A stretch of 64,000 nucleotides of DNA from an uncultured Methanoregula sp. (GTDB lineage: Archaea; Halobacteriota; Methanomicrobia; Methanomicrobiales; Methanospirillaceae), in contig NZ_OY787452.1 in the NCBI RefSeq assembly GCF_963678795.1, positions 1 to 64,000 on the forward strand, read 5' to 3'. The position numbers and the translations under genes are program-made. Shown one piece after another: positions 10,600 to 18,609 of the stretch (positions within the stretch are counted from its first letter, which is position 1; each line of letters opens with the position of its first letter). The notes below the pieces were generated by a model, which was not told where the DNA came from, made no database searches, and saw nothing but the letters and a program-made list of their open reading frames with translations.

Positions 10600-11085
10600 A
10601 TGATTTCCATTAATGAAAAGATCCGACAGGTCAAACTGATTGCCATGGATTTTGACGGCGTGTTCACGGACAACAGGGTATTTATTGATGAAAATGGGAA
10701 AGAAACGGTTGTCTGTGATCGAAGTGACAGTCTTGGAATAAAAATCCTGAAAGAGAAACGACCGGATATAAAAATCGTTGTTATCTCGAAAGAAACGAAT
10801 AATGTTGTAAAAGCGCGGTGTGACAAATTAAAAATTGATTGTAAAACGGGAGTCGACGATAAATTATTTATTTTAAAGAAAATAATTGCTTCGGAAAGCG
10901 TGAATCCGGAACACGTCGCTTACCTGGGAAATGATATCAATGATCTCGAATGCATTCAATTTGCAGGAATCGGGGTTGCAGTTTCTGATTCAGATCCACG
11001 AGTGCTTGCCGTGGCAGATTTTATTACCAGCAAACCCGGAGGAAGGGGCGCAATCCGGGAATTCATGGATATTGTTTTAGGGTAA
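10600..11085 (+). CDS. KdsC-like HAD phosphatase (3-deoxy-ulosonate phosphate phosphatase)
   Basis: This small HAD phosphatase of the KdsC type has 161 residues and lacks a large cap domain, as expected for tetrameric C0 phosphatases. AMDFDGVFTDN holds the two catalytic aspartates (D17, D19); SDSLGIKIL and VISKE follow, and YLGNDINDLECI is the metal-binding motif. Relatives remove the phosphate from KDO 8-phosphate, KDN 9-phosphate or sialic acid 9-phosphate. The NeuB-like synthase next to it makes such a phosphorylated 3-deoxy-ulosonate likely. I chose ATG 10600 by comparison with usual KdsC N-termini; ATG 10579 would add seven residues. Confidence 0.85.
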   Translation: MISINEKIRQVKLIAMDFDGVFTDNRVFIDENGKETVVCDRSDSLGIKILKEKRPDIKIVVISKETNNVVKARCDKLKIDCKTGVDDKLFILKKIIASESVNPEHVAYLGNDINDLECIQFAGIGVAVSDSDPRVLAVADFITSKPGGRGAIREFMDIVLG

Positions 11086-11128
11086 TGATTGTCATTAATA
11101 TTATCAGATTGGAGGATAAGGTGTTTTG

Positions 11129-11980
11129 ATGAAAGTTTTTGTCATTGCAGAAGTCGGGATAAACCATAATGGTGATATGGAAATTGCCAAATTATTAATA
11201 AAGGCGGCTAAGGAAGCGGGTTGTGATGCGGTAAAATTCCAGAAGCGGTCTATCGATATTGTATATACCAAAGAATTTCTTGATTCACCCCGGGACAGTC
11301 CGTGGGGGAAAACCCAAAGGGCACAAAAGGAAGGGCTTGAATTCAGTATAGAGCAGTATGGTGAGATTGACCGGTATTGTGCCGAAACAGGAATCGAGTG
11401 GTTTGCCTCGGCCTGGGATTTGGAAAGCCAGAAAAGTCTGAGGCGGTTCAATTGTAAATATAATAAAATTGCATCTGCGATGATTGTATATGAAGATCTT
11501 CTCAAAGAAGTAGCATCGGAGAAGAAGCACACGTATATATCGACAGGTATGAGTTCGATTCAGCAGATAGACCGGGCAGTAGAGATCTTTAAAAAGACCG
11601 GGTGTCCGTTTGAGTTGATGCACTGTGTATCAACGTATCCGATGGATGATGAAGATGCAAACCTGAACCGCATCAAGTCATTAAGAGATCGATATAATTG
11701 CAATATAGGCTACAGCGGTCATGAAGTTGGCGGTCTTGCCATATCCTGCGCGGCAACGGCTCTCGGGATAACCTCATTAGAACGACATATAACATTGGAT
11801 CGGGCTATGTATGGATCAGATCAATCCGCCTCTCTTGAGATTGGAGGATTACGGATGCTGGTTAGTTCAATAAGGAAAATCGAGAAATCCATGGGAACCG
11901 GAGAGATTCAGATGCAGCCAAAAGAAGCCCCGATTGCAAAGAAATTACGGGCTCATGTTCCGTGGGATTCAAATGAATAA
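11129..11980 (+). CDS. NeuB-family nonulosonate synthase without SAF domain
   Basis: This 283-residue TIM-barrel enzyme of the N-acetylneuraminate synthase family condenses phosphoenolpyruvate with a hexose or aminohexose to make a nine-carbon 3-deoxy-ulosonic acid. IAEVGINHNGDMEIAK near the start is the family signature, DAVKFQKR binds the substrate, and IGYSGHE and ERHITLD supply metal-binding and catalytic residues. Classical NeuB is ~340 residues with a C-terminal SAF (antifreeze-like) domain; that domain is absent here. This points to a KDN-9-phosphate-type or other variant synthase. ATG 11129 follows GGAGG by 13 bases; the in-frame TTG three bases upstream is less likely. Confidence 0.85.
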   Translation: MKVFVIAEVGINHNGDMEIAKLLIKAAKEAGCDAVKFQKRSIDIVYTKEFLDSPRDSPWGKTQRAQKEGLEFSIEQYGEIDRYCAETGIEWFASAWDLESQKSLRRFNCKYNKIASAMIVYEDLLKEVASEKKHTYISTGMSSIQQIDRAVEIFKKTGCPFELMHCVSTYPMDDEDANLNRIKSLRDRYNCNIGYSGHEVGGLAISCAATALGITSLERHITLDRAMYGSDQSASLEIGGLRMLVSSIRKIEKSMGTGEIQMQPKEAPIAKKLRAHVPWDSNE

Positions 11981-12035
11981 ATCCCTGACACGGCTATGCG
12001 AGTAACTCTGCCTGCAGTGTTTGGGATCTGGCATC

Positions 12036-12053
12036 ATCAGAATAAATTCTGAT
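12036..12053. repeat. 18-base palindrome ATCAGAAT-AA-ATTCTGAT
   Basis: This is a perfect palindrome with 8-base arms and a 2-base centre. It lies in the gap after the NeuB-like gene, directly before a terminator-like hairpin. It could be a protein-binding site or part of the end-of-transcript structure. Confidence 0.5.
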
Positions 12054-12098
12054 AAAACCGATAAAGAAATGCCTGCACAGACATTTAATCGGTTTTTT
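12054..12098 (+). terminator. Hairpin with T run after the NeuB-like gene
   Basis: AAAACCGAT (12054-12062) pairs perfectly with ATCGGTTTT (12088-12096), and inner AAATG/CATTT pairs extend the stem. The run TTTTTT at 12093-12098 follows. This is the clearest terminator-like structure in the window and separates the NeuB-like gene from the methyltransferase gene. Confidence 0.55.
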
Positions 12099-12156
12099 AG
12101 CTGAGTCCTGATGGGAAAGATGCAATTATTCAATAATTAATATACCCCTTGATATT

Positions 12157-12897
12157 ATGGCCGATAACTCTAGAGAAAAGGCAACGGTATTAACAGATTC
12201 GCGCTATCTTGAGATCACGTATTCGGCCGAACGAGCACCTGTCGGGATCTATCCCTCACTTCTTGCCCGGCATCTGATGGAAACTGCGTACAGGAAGACC
12301 GGCAAACTTCTTGATATCGGCTCGGGGAGAGGTGATTTCCTGGATGCATTTTCCCAGTTAGGATACGAAGTATCCGGTGTTGACATCTCACCATTTTCAT
12401 CAGCGGGGGCCGGCACCAGAACGATGAAGACCTGCAATTTCGAATGCGAACCGCTGCCATTTTCGGAGAATGAATATGATTTTGTGTTCAGCAAATCCGT
12501 AATCGAGCATCTTCATTCCCCACATCACATGATCTCGGGAGCTTTCAGGGTGCTGAAACCGGGCGGGATTGCCGTGATCATGACACCGAGCTGGGCACAT
12601 ACGTACTGGGGTCCGTTTTATATCGACCACACCCATGTAACACCATATACAATCCCATCGCTTACTGATGTGCTTCAGATCGAGGGATTTGAAAACATTT
12701 CAACACGATACTTTTACCAGTTACCCGGTGTCTGGAAACACCCGTCCCTCACACCCTTGGTACAGCTTTTTTCCCTATTGCCATTCTCCTACCGTCCATA
12801 TCACCAGAAAGCACGCTGGCCGGATTCATTCAACAAACTGATACGGTTCTCAAAAGAGGTCATGCTCATCGCAGTCTGCCAGAAACCAATCAGATAA
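12157..12897 (+). CDS. Class I SAM-dependent methyltransferase
   Basis: This methyltransferase of 246 residues has motif I as LLDIGSGRGDFLDAF (about residues 49-63), an acidic residue after strand 2 in SGVDISP, and motif IV-like DFVFSKSVIEHL. The family methylates small molecules, including sugars and quinones; in this position an O-methylated glycan is the natural guess. Aromatic-rich segments such as THVTPYTIPS near residue 160 form the variable acceptor side. It is separated on both sides by gaps of 90-175 bases, so it may have its own promoter. Confidence 0.85.
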   Translation: MADNSREKATVLTDSRYLEITYSAERAPVGIYPSLLARHLMETAYRKTGKLLDIGSGRGDFLDAFSQLGYEVSGVDISPFSSAGAGTRTMKTCNFECEPLPFSENEYDFVFSKSVIEHLHSPHHMISGAFRVLKPGGIAVIMTPSWAHTYWGPFYIDHTHVTPYTIPSLTDVLQIEGFENISTRYFYQLPGVWKHPSLTPLVQLFSLLPFSYRPYHQKARWPDSFNKLIRFSKEVMLIAVCQKPIR

Positions 12898-12946
12898 CCC
12901 ATTCCTGCAAAACCAACATTATTCCGTTGCTAGCACGTACAATTTA

Positions 12947-12957
12947 CTTATATCAAC
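12947..12957 (+). promoter_or_regulatory. Candidate TATA box for the NeuA-like gene
   Basis: ACTTATATCAA is centred about 33 bases before the ATG at 12985, the distance expected for an archaeal promoter with a very short leader. A GAGG stretch lies about 10 bases before the ATG. Confidence 0.4.
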
Positions 12958-12984
12958 CGGTTTTTCCGGGCGAGGTTATTTTCT

Positions 12985-13728
12985 ATGAAATCGAGATTGA
13001 CCTATGCAGTCATTCCGGCCCGTGGCGGCTCCAAAGGTGTGCCACGAAAGAATATCAAACTCCTGAAAGGATTTCCTCTGATAGCGTATTCCATTGCCGC
13101 TGCAAAATTATCGAAATTGACCGATCGGGTTATTGTATCAACAGAATCGTCGGAGATTGCAGAGATCGCACAACACTATGGTGCCGAAGTCCCGTTTCTG
13201 CGCCCGGCTGAATATGCCCAGGACAGATCACCGGACATCGATTTTATCCGGCATGCAATCGACTGGTTTGCAAAAAATGAGACAACTGCTCAGCCGGAAT
13301 TATTCGTCCACCTGAGGCCAACAACCCCCCTGCGTGATCCGGCTCTCATTGACGAGGCAATTGGCAAGATCGTAAAAAATGATGATGCAACGGCATTACG
13401 ATCCGCCCACGAACTGGCGGAGCCTCCCCAGAAGATGTTTGCTATTGAAAACGGATATCTGGCCGGGTTCTTTCCGGGCGATCCCCGTCCGGAATATTAT
13501 AACCTTCCCCGTCAGGTATTTCCCAAGGCATACCATCCGAACGGGTATGTGGATATCATCCGGACCGGCTATGTGACGAGGACCAACACTCTTCACGGCC
13601 CACGGATGATCGGTTTTGTCACACCGTATACGATTGAGATTGATAATCCCGATGATTTCAGCCACCTGGAATACACTCTCGAAAAGCAATCACACCCCCT
13701 GTATGAATATCTGACTCAAAATTATTAA
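12985..13728 (+). CDS. Acylneuraminate cytidylyltransferase-like (CMP-sugar synthetase)
   Basis: This NeuA-type enzyme of 247 residues activates a 3-deoxy-ulosonic acid with CTP to give a CMP sugar. AVIPARGGSKGVPRKNI (residues 7-23) is the CTP-binding signature. RPAEYAQDRSPDID contains the usual R/D region, and HLRPTTPLRDP (about residue 111) matches the conserved substrate loop. It lacks the extra C-terminal phosphatase domain seen in some animal enzymes. With the KdsC-like phosphatase and NeuB-like synthase just upstream it forms a three-step synthase, phosphatase and activation set. Confidence 0.88.
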   Translation: MKSRLTYAVIPARGGSKGVPRKNIKLLKGFPLIAYSIAAAKLSKLTDRVIVSTESSEIAEIAQHYGAEVPFLRPAEYAQDRSPDIDFIRHAIDWFAKNETTAQPELFVHLRPTTPLRDPALIDEAIGKIVKNDDATALRSAHELAEPPQKMFAIENGYLAGFFPGDPRPEYYNLPRQVFPKAYHPNGYVDIIRTGYVTRTNTLHGPRMIGFVTPYTIEIDNPDDFSHLEYTLEKQSHPLYEYLTQNY

Positions 13729-13769
13729 CCCCAACAACCCACACTAACCTACATTCTGGAGAATTGTAT

Positions 13770-15161
13770 ATGTCAGGTTTTTCCTTTTCACGAATACCGG
13801 TACATGTTCCAAAAATCCAAACAAAATACCGGAAAATTTCCACGGCACTTCCCGTGCCGGAGTCTCTCGCAATCCTAGACGACCTCGACAAGTATGAATC
13901 CCGATCAATGCACGGCCAGATGCCGATCGTCTGGGACCATGCTGAAGATTTCCAGGTCGGAGACCGGTACGGGAATACCTGGATAGATTTTTCCTCAACG
14001 ATCTTTGTCGCCAATGCCGGACATGCCAACCCGAAAATCTGTGAGGCGTTAAAACGGATAATCGATCAGAAACTTCTTCACAGTTACACCTATTACACGG
14101 AGATCCGGAGAGATTATATCAGGAAACTCATTGAGTTCACCCCTTCACAGTTCGAGAAGGCATTTCTGCTCTCTTCCGGGACAGAGGCCACAGAATGTGC
14201 CCTCAAGCTGATGCGGATGCAGGGAAACGCCATAGGAAAGAAAAAACCCGGCATAATCTCTTTCGAGGGAAGCATGCACGGGAGAACGCTGGGATCACAG
14301 ATGATGGGCGGCACACCAGCGGCACGGGAGTGGATCGGATACGAGGATCCGAACATTCACCGTCTCCCGTTTCCATATCCATGGACACTGAAAGATGATC
14401 ATGGCCACCCGGTCTCCGGTGAGGCGCTGTTCACCCGCCATATCGAACACTTACAAAAGACCGGTGTCAATCCGGATACCGATATCTGTGGTTTCATCCT
14501 TGAGTCGTATATCGGGTGGGGTGCAGTCTTCTTCCCGGTAGATTATGTCAAGGCGCTTGTAGCATTTGCCCGCAAACATGACATCCTTGTTACTTTCGAT
14601 GAGATCCAGGCAGGTTTTGGCCGGACCGGCACCCTGTTCGCCTACCAGAATTATGGTGTCGAGCCGGATATCATCTGCTGTGGCAAGGGGATCAGTTCGA
14701 GTCTCCCGCTCTCGGCGGTTCTGGGATCCCGGAAGATCATGGATCTTCCGGATATCGGGTCAATGAGCAGCACTCATTCGGCAAACCCGCTCTGTTGCGC
14801 TGCCGGTCTTGCCAACATTGAATTTATAGAATCCCACAACCTTGTAGCGGATGCAAAACGCAAGGGTAAAATCCTGCTTGATGGGCTTAAAGGTATCCAG
14901 AAAAAATACCCTGACCGGATCTCAGAAGTTCTTGGCAAAGGTCTTGTAGCAGCAATTCTCATTGTCGATCCCAAAACCCGTCTTCCGGATTCCCTCACGG
15001 CAAGCCTGATCTGTGAAAAGGCGATGCAGAAAGGGCTGATTCTGGTCCATACCGGCAGGGAATCGATCAAGATGGGTCCACCACTAACAATTCCTGATGA
15101 AGCCCTGTTAGAAGGTCTGCACGTGCTTGAAGAATCCATAAAAGAGATCGTAAAACCCTGA
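13770..15161 (+). CDS. Class III PLP aminotransferase
   Basis: This aminotransferase of 463 residues belongs to the fold-type I class III family (glutamate-1-semialdehyde mutase/ornithine aminotransferase group). LSSGTEATECALKL (about residue 135) binds the PLP phosphate, ILVTFDEIQAGFGRTG holds the cofactor aspartate, and CCGKGISSSLPL holds the Schiff-base lysine (about K306). FILESYIGWGAVFFP is a family signature. It probably aminates an aldehyde or keto sugar in the same pathway as the CMP-sugar gene upstream. ATG 13770 has TGGAG 8 bases before it; the TTG at 13764 is less likely. Confidence 0.88.
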   Translation: MSGFSFSRIPVHVPKIQTKYRKISTALPVPESLAILDDLDKYESRSMHGQMPIVWDHAEDFQVGDRYGNTWIDFSSTIFVANAGHANPKICEALKRIIDQKLLHSYTYYTEIRRDYIRKLIEFTPSQFEKAFLLSSGTEATECALKLMRMQGNAIGKKKPGIISFEGSMHGRTLGSQMMGGTPAAREWIGYEDPNIHRLPFPYPWTLKDDHGHPVSGEALFTRHIEHLQKTGVNPDTDICGFILESYIGWGAVFFPVDYVKALVAFARKHDILVTFDEIQAGFGRTGTLFAYQNYGVEPDIICCGKGISSSLPLSAVLGSRKIMDLPDIGSMSSTHSANPLCCAAGLANIEFIESHNLVADAKRKGKILLDGLKGIQKKYPDRISEVLGKGLVAAILIVDPKTRLPDSLTASLICEKAMQKGLILVHTGRESIKMGPPLTIPDEALLEGLHVLEESIKEIVKP

Positions 15162-15172
15162 TAGATACACCC

Positions 15173-15613
15173 ATGACAAGAATGGTAAGGCACGTCGGGA
15201 TCGTGGTAAAAAAAATAGATGATGTTCTGCCGTTTTACCGCGATCTTCTCGGTCTGAAACCGGTGAAAAAGGCCAATGAAGATTCTGCGTTTGTCAGTCA
15301 TATCCTTGGCCTCCGCGGATGCCGGTTAGTAACCGTAAAACTCGGTGCGGAGAATGGCGAAACGCTGATTGAACTGCTGGAATTTGCATCGCATCCCGTT
15401 GATCCGGCATTGTTACCAGGCCTGACTTGTCCTGGTATCACCCATATCGCACTAACTGTCCGGGATCTCGACAAAATGTACCGGAGACTGACACGTGCCG
15501 GGATATCATTTATATCCCCGCCGTCACGATCTCCGGATGGGTTTGCAAGAGTCGCGTTCTGCAAAGATCCTGCCGGGAATTATCTTGAACTTGTGGAAGA
15601 ACTGTCGAAATAG
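15173..15613 (+). CDS. VOC (glyoxalase/epimerase-fold) protein
   Basis: This protein of 146 residues has two beta-alpha-beta-beta-beta halves of the vicinal oxygen chelate fold. RHVGIVVKKIDDVLPFY begins the first half and THIALTVRDLDKMYRRL the second; KDPAGNYLELVEE ends the fold. Metal ligands are probably H5 (RHVG), a glutamate at ETLIELLEF, H in ITHIA and E in YLELVEE. Members include methylmalonyl-CoA epimerase and dioxygenases. It lies 11 bases after the aminotransferase gene, so the same pathway is likely, perhaps as an epimerase. Confidence 0.8.
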   Translation: MTRMVRHVGIVVKKIDDVLPFYRDLLGLKPVKKANEDSAFVSHILGLRGCRLVTVKLGAENGETLIELLEFASHPVDPALLPGLTCPGITHIALTVRDLDKMYRRLTRAGISFISPPSRSPDGFARVAFCKDPAGNYLELVEELSK

Positions 15614-15659
15614 AGATCCAGGTATGGAGGGATAAGTCATTATAACCAGCATCGGGATT

Positions 15660-16466
15660 ATGCAGGGGCGGTTACTGCCCCCGGTCAACAATACGATCCA
15701 GGCATTTCCGGAAAACGGGTGGCAGGAAGAGTTTGCTCTTGCCCGAAACCTTGGACTAGACTACATAGAGTTCATTTTCGACGGGGATAACTATGCCCGG
15801 CACCCGCTGATGACCAAGGAAGGTCTGCGGGAAATTCAGAGCCTTGTGCAGGAACATGATGTTAGGATCCTATCGGTCTGCGCGGATTATTTCATGACAC
15901 ATCCGCTTCACCGTGGAACCCTGGAAGAGAGAACGGCACGGGTGAAACTGGTACAGGCACTCCTGCGAAACTGCGCAACGCTCGATGTTGGCAATATTAT
16001 AATTCCCTGTGTAGACATTTCACAATTACAGAACGAGACCGAGATTCATGAATTCAAAATCCGGCTGGGCGAATGCCTGCCTGTTGCAGAAGACTGCGGT
16101 ATCAACCTTGCATTGGAAACGGATCTCGGGCCGGAAGCGTTTACGCGGTTAGTTCGGGACATCGGTCATCCGTTCCTGAAGATCAATTATGACACCGGCA
16201 ACAGTGCAAGCCTTGGCTATGACCCCGTAGTAGAATTAGGAAGTTATGGCCGCTGGATAACCGATGTCCATATCAAAGATCGCATGTTTGGCGGGACCAC
16301 CGTGCCGCTCGGTGAAGGTGATGCTGACTTCCCCGAAATCTTCAGCCAGTTGGACCGCATGAACTACAATGGAATCTATATCCTGCAGACTGCCAGAAAA
16401 CAGCCCGGCCTGGAGCAGGAGACCATCAAAGACTATTTAGATTTTATTGGCAAATATCTCCCGTGA
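15660..16466 (+). CDS. TIM-barrel sugar isomerase/epimerase (AP-endonuclease 2 family)
   Basis: This xylose-isomerase-like TIM-barrel protein has at least 268 residues. LALETDLGPEAF, KINYDTGNSASLGYDP and VDVHIKD-type TDVHIKDRMF supply the metal-binding E, D and H residues, and YILQTARK closes the barrel. Substrate unknown; relatives act on sugar phosphates and inositols. The first ATG at 15660 is probably not the true start: GGAGG at 15626-15630 lies 29 bases away, and the in-frame codons before it (from 15639) read VITSIGI-like residues that match the usual family start, so ATT 15639 or ATA 15642 may be used. Its end overlaps the next gene by 4 bases. Confidence 0.82.
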   Translation: MQGRLLPPVNNTIQAFPENGWQEEFALARNLGLDYIEFIFDGDNYARHPLMTKEGLREIQSLVQEHDVRILSVCADYFMTHPLHRGTLEERTARVKLVQALLRNCATLDVGNIIIPCVDISQLQNETEIHEFKIRLGECLPVAEDCGINLALETDLGPEAFTRLVRDIGHPFLKINYDTGNSASLGYDPVVELGSYGRWITDVHIKDRMFGGTTVPLGEGDADFPEIFSQLDRMNYNGIYILQTARKQPGLEQETIKDYLDFIGKYLP

Positions 16467-17251
16467 CACGTATGAATTCCACCCACGATCTGGCAGAAAA
16501 GGTAGCCCTTGTCAGTGGATCGAGCCGGGGTATCGGTAAAAAAATCGCATATCATCTCCTGTCCGGTGGGGCGAAAGTGTACCTGACCGGACGATCGCAG
16601 GAAGATCTGGACCAGACCTATAACTCGTTGAGTGAACAGTTTCCGGATCAGGTCTGCAGATACCTGGGCGACCTGAGTAACACAGTCACCATTGCGGGGT
16701 TGTTAAAGACGATCCATGAAGATCATGGCCATATCGATATAGTAGTCGCCAACATCGGGTCCGGCCGGTCACAGTCGGGATGGGACGTTCCGGATAATCT
16801 CTGGGAAGAGAGTATGCAGATCAATTTCCTGAGCGCAGTCCGTCTTTCCCGTGAGTCCCTTAGGTATATGACGGAGGCAAAATCCGGATCGATCATATTT
16901 ATCGCATCGGTTGCCGGTGTTGAAACTATCGCAGCCCCCGTTCCTTATGCATGTGCAAAGGCAGCCCTTTTAAGTTACATGAAAAACACGGCGCCGATTG
17001 CTGCCCGATATGGTATCCGGATGAATGCAGTTTCTCCGGGGAATGTCTTTTTCCCGGGGGGAACGTGGGATAAAAAGATGCGTGAAAATCCGGAACAGAC
17101 ACGTAACTATATCCGGGATACGGTTCCGCTCCAGCGGTTTGGCACTCCGGATGATATCGGATCCATGGTCAGGTACCTGGCATCCGATGCTGCCTCATTT
17201 ATTACCGGTGCAGATTTTGTTGTTGATGGCGGACAGACAAGGAGTTTATAA
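16463..17251 (+). CDS. SDR-family oxidoreductase
   Basis: This classical short-chain dehydrogenase/reductase has 262 residues. VSGSSRGIGKKIA is the NAD(P)-binding loop (residue 18 on), VVANIGSG replaces the common NNAG, and the catalytic set is S149, Y162 and K166 (YACAKAA). FVVDGGQ near the end is typical. It probably reduces or oxidises a sugar in the same pathway as the isomerase it overlaps. The GTG at 16463 overlaps the upstream TGA (GTGA); ATG 16472 is an alternative start. Confidence 0.86.
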   Translation: MTRMNSTHDLAEKVALVSGSSRGIGKKIAYHLLSGGAKVYLTGRSQEDLDQTYNSLSEQFPDQVCRYLGDLSNTVTIAGLLKTIHEDHGHIDIVVANIGSGRSQSGWDVPDNLWEESMQINFLSAVRLSRESLRYMTEAKSGSIIFIASVAGVETIAAPVPYACAKAALLSYMKNTAPIAARYGIRMNAVSPGNVFFPGGTWDKKMRENPEQTRNYIRDTVPLQRFGTPDDIGSMVRYLASDAASFITGADFVVDGGQTRSL

Positions 17252-17260
17252 CGGATTATT

Positions 17261-18097
17261 ATGACAGATTCACCCCAGTCCCGGTTCAGGATTAACGGAA
17301 GCGCAGCAGTTATCACCGGAGGAGCCGGACTCCTGGGATACCACCATGCCCGTGCGATTATGAGTGCCGGAGGTATTCCCCTGCTCCTTGATATCAATGA
17401 GAACCAGGCCAGGGAAAAAGCAAAACTCCTGTCCGATACCTTCTCCGGAGAATGTTACGGGTATTACGCTGACATAACCGATAAAAAAAACGTTCAGGAA
17501 ATCTGCTCGCAGCTCACCGACCAGTTCGGATCGTTGGATATCCTCATTAACAATGCTGCAAACGATCCCAAAGTAACGGATAAACCCGGTGAAAAACCCT
17601 GGTCGCGGTTCGAGCAGTTCCCGGAGATGGTCTGGGATCGGGATGTTGCGGTTGCTCTCAAAGGCTCGTTTCTCTGCAGCCAGGTATTTGGATCAGAGAT
17701 GGCAACCCGAAGAAAAGGCGTAATTCTGAATATCGCTTCTGATCTTGGTATTATTGCACCGGACCAGAGAATTTACCGGAAAGAAGGGATCTCAGATGAT
17801 ATGCAACCGGTAAAACCCGTCACGTATTCCGTTGTAAAACATGGAATAATCGGACTCACCCGGTACCTTGCAACCTATTGGGCTGACAAAGGCATTCGGG
17901 TGAACGCCTTAAGCCCCGGGGGAGTATATAATGGCCAGCCACCGGAATTTGTGCAGAAACTGACTAACCTCATCCCCATGGGAAGAATGGCAGACGCTGA
18001 CGAGTACCAGTGTGCCGTCATTTTTCTCGTTACTGATGCATCTTCGTATATGACAGGATCCGTGCTGAGTATCGACGGCGGGAGAACCTGCTGGTAA
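17261..18097 (+). CDS. SDR-family oxidoreductase, second copy
   Basis: This classical SDR has 278 residues and follows the previous SDR by 9 bases. VITGGAGLLGYHHA (residue 18 on) is a glycine-rich loop closer to sugar SDRs, LINNAAND the structural NNA motif, and Y189/K193 (YSVVKHG) the catalytic pair. An insertion around residues 165-185 (YRKEGISDDMQPVKPV) before the catalytic Tyr probably shapes the substrate site. Both SDRs may act in sequence on one keto sugar. The product cannot be named from sequence. Confidence 0.86.
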   Translation: MTDSPQSRFRINGSAAVITGGAGLLGYHHARAIMSAGGIPLLLDINENQAREKAKLLSDTFSGECYGYYADITDKKNVQEICSQLTDQFGSLDILINNAANDPKVTDKPGEKPWSRFEQFPEMVWDRDVAVALKGSFLCSQVFGSEMATRRKGVILNIASDLGIIAPDQRIYRKEGISDDMQPVKPVTYSVVKHGIIGLTRYLATYWADKGIRVNALSPGGVYNGQPPEFVQKLTNLIPMGRMADADEYQCAVIFLVTDASSYMTGSVLSIDGGRTCW

Positions 18098-18162
18098 AGA
18101 CCAATGTACAATCCTGTGAAATTAATGGATATGTTGATAACCAAAGATAACCACAAAATAGC

Positions 18163-18609
18163 ATGAAAAATTTTTTAATTAATTTTGATTTTGAGGAAGT
18201 CAGTTCAGCAGTATATCGGAATGCTGAAATCTGGAAACTAAAAAAGAATCAGCAGGACGTAAAGATCTCTGTTTTGGTTCCAAGTGAGTTTACACACCTT
18301 TTTTTTCACGCGGATAAGATTTACGAGATAGAGAATAAAATAAAATATAGTGAAATTTTAGAGTATAAACCGGACAAAATTACTGAGTTTAAGCTAAATA
18401 ATTTTTTAAAAATATATTCAAAATTAATAAAAAAAATCGCCAATCAAAAAATTCGGTTTATTTTATACCATTTATTATACATTACCCCACGGCAAGAGAA
18501 ATTTTTATTGCGAAGTGGACTTTTAAGAAAATGTCTTCGTTATATCTCAACAAAAGAAAAAATTAAATTTATCAGGGTCAGTACTTCACTAATTTTTAGT
18601 TACAGCTAA
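18163..18609 (+). pseudogene. 5' half of a glycan gene split by an ISH3-family element
   Basis: The first 138 codons of an unrecognised protein stand here, up to the insertion point at 18578; the frame then runs into the element and stops at 18609. The segment is rich in lysine and isoleucine and has no clear motif (FLINFDFEEVSSAVYRNAEIW at its start). Removing the element and one AGGGT copy joins this frame exactly to the 3' half at 19875-20559, giving a 366-residue protein. Its general form (a weak N-terminal half and a sugar-nucleotide-like C-terminal half) suggests a GT-B glycosyltransferase, but this is only an inference. Confidence 0.8.
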
